Shown here piece by piece: positions 24,150 through 35,950 of a stretch of DNA of 64,000 nucleotides; position 1 is the stretch's first letter, and each line of letters opens with the position of its first letter. The position numbers were made by a program, and so were the translations under genes. This stretch comes from Chelonoidis abingdonii (Eukaryota; Chordata; Testudines; Testudinidae). The stretch is from positions 38,273,679-38,337,678 of the forward strand of contig NC_133776.1 in assembly GCF_003597395.2 (NCBI RefSeq), given 5' to 3'. The notes below the pieces were generated by a model. The model was given only the letters and a program-made list of their open reading frames with translations. It was not told the origin of the DNA and searched no databases.

Positions 24150-24420
24150 AAAGACTGACTAGTTCAGTCATCAGGGCATCCTCTGCGAGGTGGGAGACCC
24201 AGGATCCATTCCCCCTGCTCCAATCACTTTCATTATCCACAGCAGCACACCTTCAACAGGTGAGACTGAAGAAGCCCCACATCAGAATCTCTTGTATCTC
24301 AGTAGTTAGAGCACTCAGCAGAGGACACTCCTCTGCTCAAATCCCCCACTACCCTCACCCAGCACAGAGGGGGGACTTGAACCAGGGTATCTCACACCCT
24401 ATCTGAGTTCTCTAACACTA
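24150..24420. repeat. Composite of three tRNA-like segments
   Basis: Two forward tRNA-like heads occur: TAGTTCAGTCATCAGGGCAT with GGGAGACCCAGGATCCATTC, then GTATCTCAGTAGTTAGAGCA with GCTCAAATCCCCC. A third lies in the opposite direction (ACTTGAACCAGGGTATCTCA, then GAGTTCTCTAACACTA). Each pairs an A-box-like and a B-box-like word. This looks like an old tRNA-derived SINE array or one composite element. None keeps a cloverleaf, so these are not tRNA genes. Confidence 0.55.
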
Positions 24421-27094
24421 GTTTAAAAGTTTGAAGTTGGGCACTACCAACTTTTGAATGGGATCCAACTACTAGGCAGCTGCTGAGCACACCTACCAGA
24501 AAGAGCCTCACATGCAAGTCAGGCGGGCAAAAGCCAATCTTCCCCAGTTCCTGGATTGCTCTGGGGCTTAGGTGGGAGATAGGCACTGGACACCTAAGGC
24601 GTGGCAGCAGACATGCCCAAAGACAGAAACATAGATGACAAGGGAACTTTTACCCTGAAAACTTAGGCTCCTGCACTCACTTGGTGCCTAAGGTGTTCAA
24701 TAGGAGTTCTGTAGATCACAGTGGAGCTGAAATGGGGACTTAAATGCCTAAGTGGATTTGTGGATCTTGGCTATAAACCCAACACTTTCCTTCCAACAAG
24801 TTATGTGGACCTCTCCTCCAACACACAGACACTTCCTCTTCCATCCAGGAGTCTTGGTCTCGATTCATAAGCATACTCTGTACTTTCGTGAGCATGGGCT
24901 CAGGTGTGAGAGCCCTGACTCTTTAATCAAGATTTGAGTTTGGGATTCAATGTGAATATTCAACCTGGGACTAGTGATAAACTTGACATTCTGGCTAAAT
25001 TCCAGTTTGGGTAACTACATTCTGATCCCCTCCAGTCCCCTCCTCCCCCTCTCTCACCATGGGATGTGGTATTTCTTCATCTCCAGTTCTGAACTTTCTG
25101 CAGTGTTACTATTAAACAGCTGCCATGTCCCACCCTATGGACAACTGCTAGAATAATCCCTGTGTACATAGAATTATGCAAAACTCTTTGGGCATTCTTG
25201 GGGATTAAAGATTCTAGAGTTTTAAGGTGCTAGGTTATTAGCTAACTGGCCCCCTGTTATTAAGGAAGAGTTAAAAATCTTGTAGATGCAGTAACTAAAG
25301 AGCATTTGAAAACTAAAACTACATATAGGTTATACCAGATATTTCTGACATAACTGAGTGAGACAAATGTTCTGATGGCCAAAAAAATAAATATGCCCTT
25401 TAATCTACATGAAAATGAGCAAAACTGTGTATCCTATGATGAGCTTTTCACCTTTTCCTGAAATTGTCCAAGAGCCAGAGCCCAACAGCTGCACTTTTTC
25501 TGGGAACTTTTTCTACACTGTTCCATCCCATATACCTTGGCTCTCAGCTGCCTTAAACAAAAACAAAAAACACAGAAGAAAACAAAAAGAAAATCACATC
25601 CGTCAGAACTCTCAAGGGTGCTCCAATAAAGGGTGGGGTCCATTCATGTAACAGGTCAACCTCCAAACCAGAGATTAAATTTATGAAACCAGGCTCTAAT
25701 GGAAAATAAATGTCAGCCCAAACTGCCTCTGAACAGGAAAGGCAGGGGATAGGAGTGAAGGTCAGATGACTGAATCTGTTTTATGAGCTGCATTTTTGCG
25801 AACAGAAAAAGCTCGTATAAGGTCCCCATCTCTCCAAGCTTTTGGGGTGATCTGATCAATGTCATCCAAAAAGTTCTAAAGAATGACAATCACTCTGTGG
25901 TTACACTATTATGGGCCAACTAAGAACTAGACACAGCTTATTCGGCACCCTGCCTCCGTCCAACCTGCACCTGTTCCCACTTGTTTATCTAAGCAGTCTG
26001 TCTGGCTGTTAGGCGTTGTCACAAAATAAGTGCTAAAACCTAAATCAAGTGTTCCACTATCAGCCTCTATTCATGGGCACTCACATGCACTTCAATAGCC
26101 TACCGTTGCAAAGACAAACGTAACGGTATGGCCAGTATTGTTCAAGACCAGTACTGCTAGTCATGGTTACTTTTCAAACTGGGAGGAAACTATCCCTGCA
26201 AGTAACATAAGAAATGATCTGGATTATCTTCAGGGATGACATTCTCCTGAAGCAAAAGTCACAAAATGTCTGACAGAGTTGCCCTTTTCATAAGTCACTG
26301 AAGTATTAAAACTGAGTTGCACCCTTGAGACTAGAGGAAGAGATCAGATCATCCTCAGACAATGCAAGACAGAAGGGCACCTAATCAGAGCTTCATAAAT
26401 AGCATTAAGGTAAAGTTGAAAATAATCTCAGTCAGTGGAAGAATCTTACTTTTGATTAACACTGCTCTTAAAAAAAAACAAAAAACAAAACCCACCCTTT
26501 TAAGCTTCCTAATTCTATCCTTCATGAATAGCCTAGACGGGCATTAACAAGCTGCTGTATAGTGGTATCAAACATTTAAAAGAAGCTGAAGGGTATTTGT
26601 TCAAAGTATTAGCCTGAACAGAAAAACTGCTTTTTCAGATATTAGAGGAAGTGATTTATTTAAAATCACTGACTTGCCTAAGGTAAGATCCTTCTTTGAC
26701 AAACCCAGTGCATCTCCCATTGGACTTATGAAGTACAAAACAAGCATTATCAGTAAAATAGGACTTGACAAGCTTAACAACTGGCAACATAATTGGAACT
26801 TGGGACACATAATTAAGCAATAAGATCCAACATGCCAAGCTTCGCTGGGGAATAATAATATGCTTCAAGTGGTATTAAAAGGTATGAGGCTGACAGCTGA
26901 TGCCCTTTAACCACTTAATTCCCTAGAAGGCCACAGTTTATATTATCTTTCATGAAATGGGACAGACTTTTTATACAAGAAACAGTCACAGCCATTATTA
27001 TGTTGTGTCTTATTGACATGCTTGTGACAGTGAAATCCCTTCAGAAGCCTTCATTTGAATTTTAATTCTAGTTCATTTTTTGATGCAGAGTCTG
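24421..27094. other. Intergenic; the left part is probably old repeat
   Basis: From 24421 to about 24775, words such as GGTGCCTAAGGTG and TGCCTAAGTGGATTTGTGGA suggest a continuation of an old repeat. The remainder shows no gene; the small frames at 24974-25156 and 25409-25651 are unsupported. Confidence 0.45.
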
Positions 27095-27165
27095 TTTAAA
27101 CTCTCATGGGAGTCAATAGAAAAATCACCCTCTGACTTCAACGACACTGGATCAGGGCCCAAAGC
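27095..27165. repeat. Dispersed palindromic element, worn
   Basis: CTCATGGGAGTCAATAGAAA and CTGACTTCAACGACACTGGA, then TCAGGGCCC, follow the order of the unit at 20094 with more substitutions. Confidence 0.45.
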
Positions 27166-27399
27166 AGTATTATATGTAAGACTAATTAGATAGATATAAA
27201 ACCAGTATTTTCAGGGTGAAAGTTGGTAGACGTGGTCTCAGTCTGAAGTTCTGATTTGGTCAGATTTTGTTTCCAGGAAAACGCTGTTGGAATTTAGTAG
27301 GCTCTTTAGTGCCCAACTAAAAAGCTAACTCCATTTTAGAAATTTAAAAGCCAAACACTTATTTCCCCCACTCCTCCTTTTCTATTGTTTTATGCACAT

Positions 27400-27535
27400 C
27401 CCTGAGAGCTAGGGAAGAACTATTCCCATTTTATAGATGGGACTGAGTCACAGGTTAGATAAAATGACTTATCCAAGGTCACACTGAGCTTGTGACTGAA
27501 CTGGGAGTTGAACAGAGGTTTCCTGAAACTTACTC
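27400..27535 (-). repeat. MIR fragment
   Basis: CCCATTTTATAGATGGGACT, GACTTATCCAAGGTCACACT and GAGTTGAACAGAGGTTTCC follow the minus-strand MIR order (ATTTTACAGATG, CCAAGGTCACAC, AACCCAGG). Limits are approximate. Confidence 0.7.
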
Positions 27536-29160
27536 CATTGTCTTATGCACCAGCCCATTTCCAAATTAGCTATGCAATAATTGCATGAATTGCAATACCC
27601 ATCAATCTCACTGCCCATTTTATCAACCTGCCTCCTCAAGAGCCAGAAAGAATATTCCAGTTGTCACTCCAATATAGGACAAATCTGCATTCCAGTAGGA
27701 CACCTGCACAAACACTGGAATATTCTCACAAGAGGTTTAGTACTCTAGACCTCTAAGGGAAACCACTGGAAATTCTACATGCAGAAGTCTTAGAAAATTA
27801 GGGGCAATTGTTTTAATACGTCACACAAGAAGTCTTCAGCTGAAAGTGAGAGTCATTCACTGATAATCCACAGAAACACTTTATTGCTCTTCCCACTGTA
27901 CCTTAAATTAGTGGTGGGGAAAAATCATTACAGCTTTTACATTTATTTTGCTGAGTGTCCAAATCAGAACACGCCATCCTTGTAGTCCAGAACAGGATAG
28001 CTACTGACAACACTGAATGTGATACTGAGGTATAATGCATCTGCAGTAACACTTGCAGCCTTTAATTATGTATTGAGCAATTCACAGCCTTCATGTGGTG
28101 GCAGTAACTTTCTATTTTTACATCTTTCTGATGTGCGTACCTGTTTATAGAGCCTTTGGAGTTTGTGGTGTCTAGTTTGGTGTAATTAAGGGACAGCCAA
28201 CCACCTGTGGTGGCACTACGCATAGGCAGACTAAACAATTGCTTAAGGCACTGAGCAGCTTGAGGGGGTCCAGATTTAGCATTACCCCTAAAATACCATT
28301 CATCTTATTTAATATGGAATTTTTTGAACAAGTGTATGAATATATGTTATGTTGGTATGTTTTTGTTTGTGGAAATAATGTAATTAATATTTTTAGAGTG
28401 TGGATGAGGGGTAAGAGGGGCCGCAAATCTTCCTACTTAGTGACCCCAATGGGCTAGCACTGCCTCTGCCAACATCTGAAACCAATCCACTCTACTGCTG
28501 CACTAGGAGCTTTCCAACAAACTTTATTCATCCACTTCCATTAAGAATGTAACATGAACAATAGTTCATGTACCCCAGGGTAACAGCATCGAGGCAAAAC
28601 ACTGCACTACAGGAATTTGTAGGGACACTATAGTAAAATAGACAAATTCTGCCATCAAATTTATCAATATTATTTAGCACCTAGGAGCCCCAATGTGCTG
28701 GGTGCTGCACAAGTGTATCCCCTATGCTTCCACATTGGCTTTAGCCAAGTTGCATGGATGTAAGTGAGGGCAGTACTGGCTCTATGAGCCTGACCCCTGT
28801 TGCTGAGCATCCATAAGGCCAAAGGAAGTGTTCAGTATCCTTTAAGAACAGACCCAATAAGTGTAATTTTAGGATAAATACATTTTAAAAGCCTTGCTTC
28901 ATCCTGGAGCCAAGTTGCCCTTTTCAGCTGGCCTTAGGCTGCAGGGGGCACCAGATATCTGTTCCCAAACAGGACCTTGGTGGGGGTGTGACATTCCCCT
29001 CTGATGTTATCCGGACCAGTGATATGCTAGGTCACTCCAATCCTTGACTCTGGGACCCAGCCTTACCCTGCTCTGCTGTGAGAACCCCCACTCCAGGGCT
29101 GTTCACGCACAGTCTCTGGGGGAGACTCACTCGAGAGTCAAACAGATTCTTTGTTGTTAA
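27536..29160. other. Intergenic; possible older repeats at 28175-28450 and 28660-29160
   Basis: No gene is seen. GGCACTACGCATAGGCAGAC near 28210 resembles a worn DNA-transposon end. TATTTAGCACCTAGGAGCCC near 28670 looks like an old LINE or SINE tail. From 28915 to 29160 there is a GC-richer block, interrupted by the CR1 that follows and perhaps resumed after it. Confidence 0.35.
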
Positions 29161-29162
29161 AA

Positions 29163-29993
29163 TCATAGAATTGGAGGTCAGGAGGTCATCTAGTCCAACC
29201 CCCTGCTCAAAGCAGGACCAACACCAACTAAATCATCCCAGCCAGGGCTTTGTCAAGCCGGGCCTTAAAAATGTCTAAGGATGGAGATTCCACCACCTCC
29301 CCAGGTAACCCATTCCAGTGCTTCACCACCCTCCTAGTGAAATAGTGTTTTCTAATATCCAACCTAGACCTCCCGCACTGCAACTTCAGACCATTGCTTC
29401 TTGTTCTGTCATCTGCCACCACTGAGAATTGCCTAGCTCCATTCTCTTTGGAACCCTCCGTCAGGTAGTTGAAGGCTGCTATCAAATCCCTCCTCACTCT
29501 TCTCCTGCAGACTAAATAACCCCAGTTCCCTCAGTCTCTTGTCATAAGTCATGTGCCCAGCCCCCTAATCATTTTCATTGCCCTCCGCTGGACTCTCTCC
29601 AATTTGTCCACATCCTTTCTGTAGTGGGGGGCCAAAAACTGGATGCAATACTCCAGATGTGGCCTCACCAGTGCCGAAAAGAGAATAATCACTTCCCTTG
29701 ATCTGCTGGCAATGCTCCTACTAATACAGCCCAATATGCTGTTGGCCTTCTTGACAACAAGAGCACACTGCTGACTCATATCCAGCTTCTTGTCCACTGT
29801 AATCCCCACATCCTTTTCTGCAGAATTTCTGCTTAGCCAGTTCCCAGCCTGTAGCTGTGCATGGGATTTTTCCTTCCTAAGTGCAGGACTCTGCACTTGT
29901 CCTTGTTGAACCTCAAATTTCCTTTGGCCCAATCCTCCAATTTGTCTAGGTCACTCTTCTGGATCCTGTCCCTACCCTCCAGCATATCTACCT
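29163..29993 (-). mobile_element. 5'-truncated CR1 LINE
   Basis: Minus-strand LINE 3' part, with the tail at the low-coordinate end (minus reading TTCTATGATT). Two reading frames keep the last part of the CR1 ORF2 protein. Frame 29549-29932 includes DVDKLERVQRRAMKMIRGL and an upstream LVRPHLEYC motif, which lie at the end of the reverse transcriptase region. Frame 29228-29497 includes RLDIRKHYF and VVKHWNGLP, near the C-terminus. The catalytic reverse transcriptase core and endonuclease are absent, and the frames are separated by stops, so this is a dead copy. The 5' limit is approximate. Confidence 0.9.
29228..29932 (-). pseudogene. CR1 ORF2 remnant (reverse transcriptase C-terminal part)
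   Basis: Two fragments, of 127 and 89 codons, cover the C-terminal end of a LINE ORF2 protein. The upstream catalytic YADD region and the endonuclease are missing, and the fragments are joined by a damaged stretch near 29498-29548. It cannot support transposition. The family assignment rests on the RPHLEYC and HWNGLP-type words known in CR1 proteins. Confidence 0.85.
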
Positions 29994-31537
29994 TGTTGCC
30001 TAGGCCCTTATCCTTTGTTCCTGTGAGGCTGGGCTTGTCTCATACATGCCCTGATGAGGTGTGAATGGCCCCTCTGCTTCTGGAGAGTTTTTGCCTGGGC
30101 TTGCTTTGAGCCGTGAGGATACATTTTCAGCCTCATAACTACATACATGAAATTATAACCTATAACATTACTGTAACAATTACTATAGCATTGCTATACC
30201 ACCAATGCTCAGTACATCATGAGCCTTCTGAAGACACCTGACATGACAAACTTTGCATTAGATACCATACAATCATTTTACAAGGATGAACACAGGGCTG
30301 CTGGGTGTTCCCCCAAGGTACAGAGCATCACAGGGGAGCTACCTACATTATCCTACTATTCTGTGTGCAGACATGAAGAGCCAGAACGGTGTAGTATTCC
30401 AGCTTTTTCTTTTCTCTACATACGTTGTCATCTCTCAAACATTTCCTGGAAGTAAAGTTGCTACACATAAGCATACTATAATATATGTATAATATAGTCA
30501 TTCTCTGGGGAAACCATCGATCCTAACACCTACTTTATGGTCCTTCTGTTGAAAAACCAACATGAGACCAGCTTTAGACCCTAAAGGACCCAGTTCCTTT
30601 TGTAAGTTTGACTCAGTCTTTTAGTGATGTTCCTGAACTTCACTAGTCTGAAGTAAGTCTACTGGGACACAACTTCCTGGCTCACTATGCAGACTACTGC
30701 AAGTTCTTCCTCCCTCAAGTCATTCAGTTACTCAATATGACTAACACTTGCTGATGCCAAAGGAAATGAGGTACATATTAAACATAAAATATTTCCATGT
30801 AATACCCCAAAGTTCTAAACTGCATTATGCTAATTTAAAGTACAACATAACTATAGTATGATGAGTAGAACAAGAGTAAAAGATTAGATTTCTGGAGAAT
30901 CCTAAATGGATGAGGAACCTAAGACTCGGCAATGCAGGCAAATAGAGCCTTAGCATTACTCTGGCTTCTCAGCATGTTTCGTAAAGCTTTGTTTCACATA
31001 GTTCTGCTTGCCTGCCCCATCACTTTGCTAGTCAACTAGTATGTTCAGATTTATCTGTTACATAAAGCAGGACAGAAAGCTGAGTTCCTTCCATTTTCTT
31101 ATAGAAGCTGAATCTACAAGTGGACCCAAGATAAAAATCTTGAGTCCCAATTTCAAACTGCTCTGCACTGGTCCTAGGTTTTTGTGCTGGCCATTATGAA
31201 GATAAAAATCAGCTGTCAAATTCAGATGTAGGTCCAAAATCTGAACTCATTGTCCCACCTGAAGTTGGAGATACTAGGTCAGGAGCTTTGGTTTAGGCTT
31301 CTTTCTAACTGCCACACATTCTACAAATGCCAAACTTGTTTTAAAACATTTAAGTACATAAATCAAACACTTTCCACAGGAGACATCAATATTTCCTGCT
31401 CCAGAACACCACACCGTTTCCCTTGCATGAGAATTACAGTAGGTGGCTAATGTTACTGCAAGGTGATTGACAAGTTTGTTGCTTCTGAATAGGAGTTAGT
31501 ATATTAGCCCTGTACACCACAAATAAGTACTGTAATG
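29994..31537. other. Intergenic; the first part may be the interrupted host repeat
   Basis: From 29994 to about 30200 the GC-richer style of 28915-29160 returns (CCTGATGAGGTGTGAATGGC and GAGGATACATTTTCAGCCTC). This suggests the CR1 landed in an older repeat. Beyond that no gene or bounded repeat is seen. Confidence 0.4.
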
Positions 31538-31948
31538 CAGTGATTCTCAACCAGAGTACACATATTCCTGGGGGTACGCAGAGGTCTTCCAGGGGGTACA
31601 TCAACTCATCTAGATAGTTGCCTAGTTTTACAACAGGTACATAAAAAGCACTAGCGAAGTCAGTACAAACTAAAATTTCTTACAGACAATGACTTGATTA
31701 TACTGCTCTATGTACTTACTTTTCAACGTATAGTATAATATCTATATTCCAATTGATTTGTTTTATAATGATATGGTAAAAATGAGAAAGTAAGCAATTT
31801 TTCAGTAACAGTGTGCTGTGACACTTTTGTATTTTTAGGTCTGATTTTGTAAGCAAGTAGTTTTTAAGTGAGGTGTAACTTGGGGGTATGCAAGACAAAT
31901 CAGACTGCTGAAAGGGGTGCAGTAGGCTGGAAATGTCGAGAGCCACTG
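31538..31948. mobile_element. hAT-type element, CAGTGATTCTCAACC family (411 bp)
   Basis: The left end CAGTGATTCTCAACCAGAGT pairs with the right end GAGAGCCACTG, a hAT terminal pattern seen widely in amniotes. GGGGGTACGCAGAGG and its counterpart GGGGGTATGCAAGAC lie near the two ends. The flanking duplication is poor (CTGTAATG against CTGCGTAT), so the copy is old. No transposase. Confidence 0.7.
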
Positions 31949-32036
31949 CTGCGTATGTGTGCGCACCCATCCTTCCCTGTCCCTTTCTTAGATGGGATCA
32001 GAACTGCTCAACTGTGTGTCAGACTCTATAGTGTCA

Positions 32037-32213
32037 TGAGTTTAAGAGCAGCAAAGAGTCCTGTGGCATCGGCTGCATCCAACGAAGTCTGTATTCACCC
32101 ACGAAAGCTCATGCTCCAATATGTCTGTGAGTCTATAAGGTGCCACAGGACTCTTTGCTCTTTTTACAGATCCAGACTAACACGGCTACCCCTCTGATAC
32201 CTGAGTTTAAGAG
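32037..32213. mobile_element. Penelope-like element fragment in a 12-bp target duplication
   Basis: The insert is about 153 bases and lies between perfect 12-bp duplications TGAGTTTAAGAG (32037-32048 and 32202-32213). It begins with an 18-base segment (32051-32068) exactly inverted at 32141-32158, so its first part is flipped relative to the tail. The tail CCAGACTAACACGGCTACCC is a very common amniote repeat terminus. The middle (32079-32116) resembles a hammerhead ribozyme core with substitutions. A flipped 5' end plus a hammerhead-like core suggests a Penelope-like retroelement. The family name is my inference. Confidence 0.65.
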
Positions 32214-32749
32214 AGATTCCGCCTTAGCTTAGGTGGTAAGTACCTGTGTTTTTTAGATCAGGAATATTTTGCTGGTTGCTCTGCTCTGATGTAGCCATGG
32301 TGTGCAACAGTGACGTCTGTGAAGTTCCTAGGTAGTGATGGCTCTATTGAAATGACATTGAGCAAAAGAGAGCAAATAGGGAATATATTTTCAAGGATCT
32401 TTGGGGGCAGGAGGCAGCCCCTCCAACATGGAAGCACATAGCCATTAATGTTAGAAATATAAATGAGAATATTTGGCAAGAAAAATTGGGTTAAGGAGGA
32501 TATGATGGGGGCTGTGAAACATCTATCAACCCATCTGTGACCCTGCCAAGATGCCAGCTCTTCCCGAGGTTTTAGGCCTCACCCAAGCACTGACAAATTC
32601 ATTGCGGGAAACCAGTCTGTTCCACCTGTGTGTTAGTATGGGTGAGATGAATATTGAACCTATAACAATGAGTTTATGATATGCTTGTAAATTGCTACAT
32701 TCATTAATCTCATTTATAATTTCCTGTATCACCTGCTATAAGGTAAGTT
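32214..32749. other. Intergenic, nothing recognised
   Basis: No gene is seen. The 5' part of the LTR-like block that follows may begin within this stretch. Confidence 0.4.
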
Positions 32750-33545
32750 TTTGCTTTGTAACAGTAAGAAAAAAAGAATGTTTGCTTTGAAACGGTGAAC
32801 CCAGTCTGAAGGGATTGTCTCCTGCCCATCAAGAAGGCTTATCAAAACTAAATGGGCCACCACAATACAAATACTTTGTTAGTTGTCCCCTTGCACCCGC
32901 AAGGAGGCTACCTGTAAAAGGGCTGGTCCCAACAGCTTGAATTCTGGAAGAAGGAAATAAATATAGCTGACAAGAAATTCTCATCTCTTTTGCTGTTTGG
33001 ACCCTCACAGGGCTGTAGCTACAAAACTGAAGCCGAGATCCCCAGGGTCAGCTTGGCTTAGCCCTAAAAAGACATTCAGAGCTGGCAGATTTCTACATCT
33101 GTCACCTTTTAAAACCAAAAACTAACTCATTTGTATATATGTACACTTGCATGCTTTAATCTTGATATAACTCCTTTGTTTTCTTAGTTAATAAATCCTT
33201 AGATAGTTTACTATAGGATTGGTTGTAAGTGCTGGCTTTGGCATGAGATCAAAGATACAAATTGACATGGGGAAAGTGACTGGTCTTTTGGGACTGGGAA
33301 TAACCTGAATAGTTTGTGACCTTTGATGGACAGCAACCATCTATCAGTAAGTCCAGCTTGCCTGAGTGGCAAATTAGACTAGAATGCCCACAGGGACTGA
33401 GACACTCCATGGTAAGACTGTTACTGCTTCAGGAGTTCATATTTGTTCCTGGGTCAGTGAAATCCAATTATAGACCATACCACCAATTTGGGGTCTCTGC
33501 CCTGCTTCCTAACAGCCTACCCGGAGTTTGACACCCACGATCATG
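32750..33545 (+). mobile_element. LTR-like block, boundaries unresolved
   Basis: Features that suggest an LTR: GGAAATAAATATAGCTGACA near 32952 (TATA- or poly(A)-like), TTAGTTAATAAATCC near 33185, and a downstream part with GGAAAGTGACTGGTCTTTTG and CCATGGTAAGACTGTTACTG that reads like turtle LTR sequence. I found no matching TG/CA ends or duplication and no retroviral gene. Assignment is tentative. Confidence 0.4.
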
Positions 33546-33819
33546 AACCTCTCTGAATAGCACGACACCATCTTTGTGAATCTGCGCTATGAGTATAAAT
33601 GAAATTAGCCCCACTCTGATTTCAGATAGATTTTGGCTGCTAGGCAAACTATTCACTGCAGCGGAGAGCACTGGAGGGCAGATGGAACTGCAGTGGAGGG
33701 CAAATTTTGGGGAAGGAGGATGGAACTCCAGTTCAGACTTTTGTACAAGTGTAATGTCTCATCATTTGACCAGCTGAGTGAGGAGTCCCACTCTAATATG
33801 CAAATAGTGCCTATACATA

Positions 33820-34245
33820 GAGTTGGTAAGAAACCAGAATTTCTATTCTGTGGGAATTTCTCACATTTGTTTTTGGTCTGCATTGGAACACGATGAAGTT
33901 TCCCTGAGAATAAAAAAGTTGATTTGTGACCATCCAAAACATTCAAACACTGAAATGTTTCATTTTGATGATGAAAAAACAATGTAATGTTAACTAATTA
34001 ATATATTAGAGTCAAAACACAATTAATGGAAATAAAGGCAAAATTAAATGATTTTACCCTGTTGAAATGGTGTTCAGCATTGTTTAAACTTGCTTGTTTC
34101 ATTTCTGTGATTCCTTGTGTCTCCCCTGCCTCTTCCAATCAAAAGTCTTGTTGAAATTAGCATGTTCTTGGTACATCTTTTTATTTTGACAGAGCTGCGG
34201 TTTTGGACTGAAAACTTTTGACTGAAAATTTTTTGGCCAGCTCCA
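33820..34245. repeat. AT-rich element with AGAGTTGGT / GGCCAGCTC ends
   Basis: The left end AGAGTTGGTAAGAAACCAGA faces the right end AAAATTTTTTGGCCAGCTC. The interior is rich in AAAAC and TTTTG words, as in the element at 52812-53172. Diverged and without coding capacity. Confidence 0.5.
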
Positions 34246-35884
34246 CCTATACCGAAGATAAGCTCTGCTGCTCCACCCAGTGGAAAGAGCTCAGAGCAGC
34301 CCAGCTCTTGTAATGAATAAGCGACAGGACAAGGGACTAGGTCCTGTGTATTTGGATGACCCGATTAACTTTTAATTCTATTTTATATAAAAACACCACT
34401 GAAATGTATCTGCTTCCAGGGAGGAAATAGCAACCAACTGACAAACAGCACATTGCACAGAAGTGTGAGGAAAGGAATATTTTGCCGAGGACATCAGGAC
34501 ATTCATTGAGATGGGGATCCTTAATATATATTCAGGACTTTTTAAAAAAAATAAAAACAAACAAACACTTAAATCAAGGGAGCTGATTCCTAAACAAGCT
34601 AAGTGTGAAACAGCTGAGCACTTGATTTTCAGTTGACTTTAATTAAATATACTACTCCCACAGCTGCATAGGCAAATTGTTATCCGAGGCCATTTGCACA
34701 TGCAGTTATAAGGTTTAAGCAGTCAGGAACAGCAACTGTATATTGTATGCTTACCTTGATTAAAAATCATGCCCATGGCATCTATGAAATAATGGTTTCC
34801 ATACAGAAGTACCAGGGATGCCTTTTGCTTAGTTTTTGTGGAGACGGTCAGGAGCACCGGTGAAAAGACTCTTGAAAATCTGATGGGTTCTAAAAAATGG
34901 CACCCTATGAATCTATCTGCTCACATCACAATCTTTCTCCAAGTTCCCCTGAAGGCTTTGCAGCCCTGCACAGCCATTAACCCGAGCTAGTGCCTAAATG
35001 GAACAATTTGCCCCTCTCTTAGGATGATGAGTTACAGTCACATGCCCCGACCCCCAGATTTGCTGTGCTGAGCATGCTCAGTAACATCTGTCAAAGCCAC
35101 TGCCCTCACTCTGCTGTCCCTCCCCACCCCACATCGGCAGCTATGGGTCATCTTTGGGTTACGCTTAGGATTTCTGAAGCAGCAATCTCTAGAGAGAAGC
35201 ATGAGGAAGTCTGTAGGAATAAGTTGCCTATGGCCCTGCACAGATGGAGCAGATGTGTAGAAATGAATCATTTTCCAGGGAATCGTGATCAAATTGGATC
35301 ACAAGGGATATCTGATTCCAAAAGAAATGTCCCTGATTGCCACTAGTGTGGTCCCAATGATGTTTGAGCAACATACAGAGCTAGTATGGAAATAAAAAGC
35401 CAGCTAGTATGCAAGAGCAATACTTTAATCTAAATTACACCATATGGAATCCAATTTATTTCCAGTGTAAATAATGAATGACTCCTGCCGCCCCACATTC
35501 CGCATGTTCCACAAGCTTTGGCTTTAATGGGAAAGAGATAAGGCTTCACATTCAGGGAATGCATGCAGCTCAGTATTCAAACTTTAAAACTGAGGGGCCA
35601 CATGCTGTTTCCAAAACACTTTTTTGCATGCTTACTTTATGGGTCTCCTGATGACAACCTAAATCCTGACTATTCTTCAGCAAGCCATTAATCTCCCAGA
35701 TAGCAACTTCCTTGAATTCCATGTAGCAATAAAGAATAGGAGTACTTTCAGAGTCTAATGTGAAATGAGGCCAGAGGAGAGGGGCGCGGAGAGGAGCGCA
35801 GAAAGGGGCCTTAATTTTAAGAGATGCCCTCCTGGCATCTAACACCCTAGGCCCTAGTGCTGTCTGCATAGTCATCCTATTTAG
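34246..35884. other. Intergenic, nothing recognised
   Basis: No gene is seen. Frames at 35038-35346 and 35570-35875 (up to 101 codons) show no motif and no splice context that I can defend. Confidence 0.5.
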
Positions 35885-35950
35885 GGTCTGATCCTGTTCT
35901 CACTGAAGTCTATTGGGGCCATTGATTTCAGGGGGGAATGAGATCAGCCT
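35885..35950. repeat. Dispersed palindromic element, worn
   Basis: GGGTCTGATCCTGTTCTCAC, TGAAGTCTATTGGGGCC, CATTGATTTCAGGGGGG and GAGATCAGCC follow the palindromic order seen at 20094. Confidence 0.55.
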
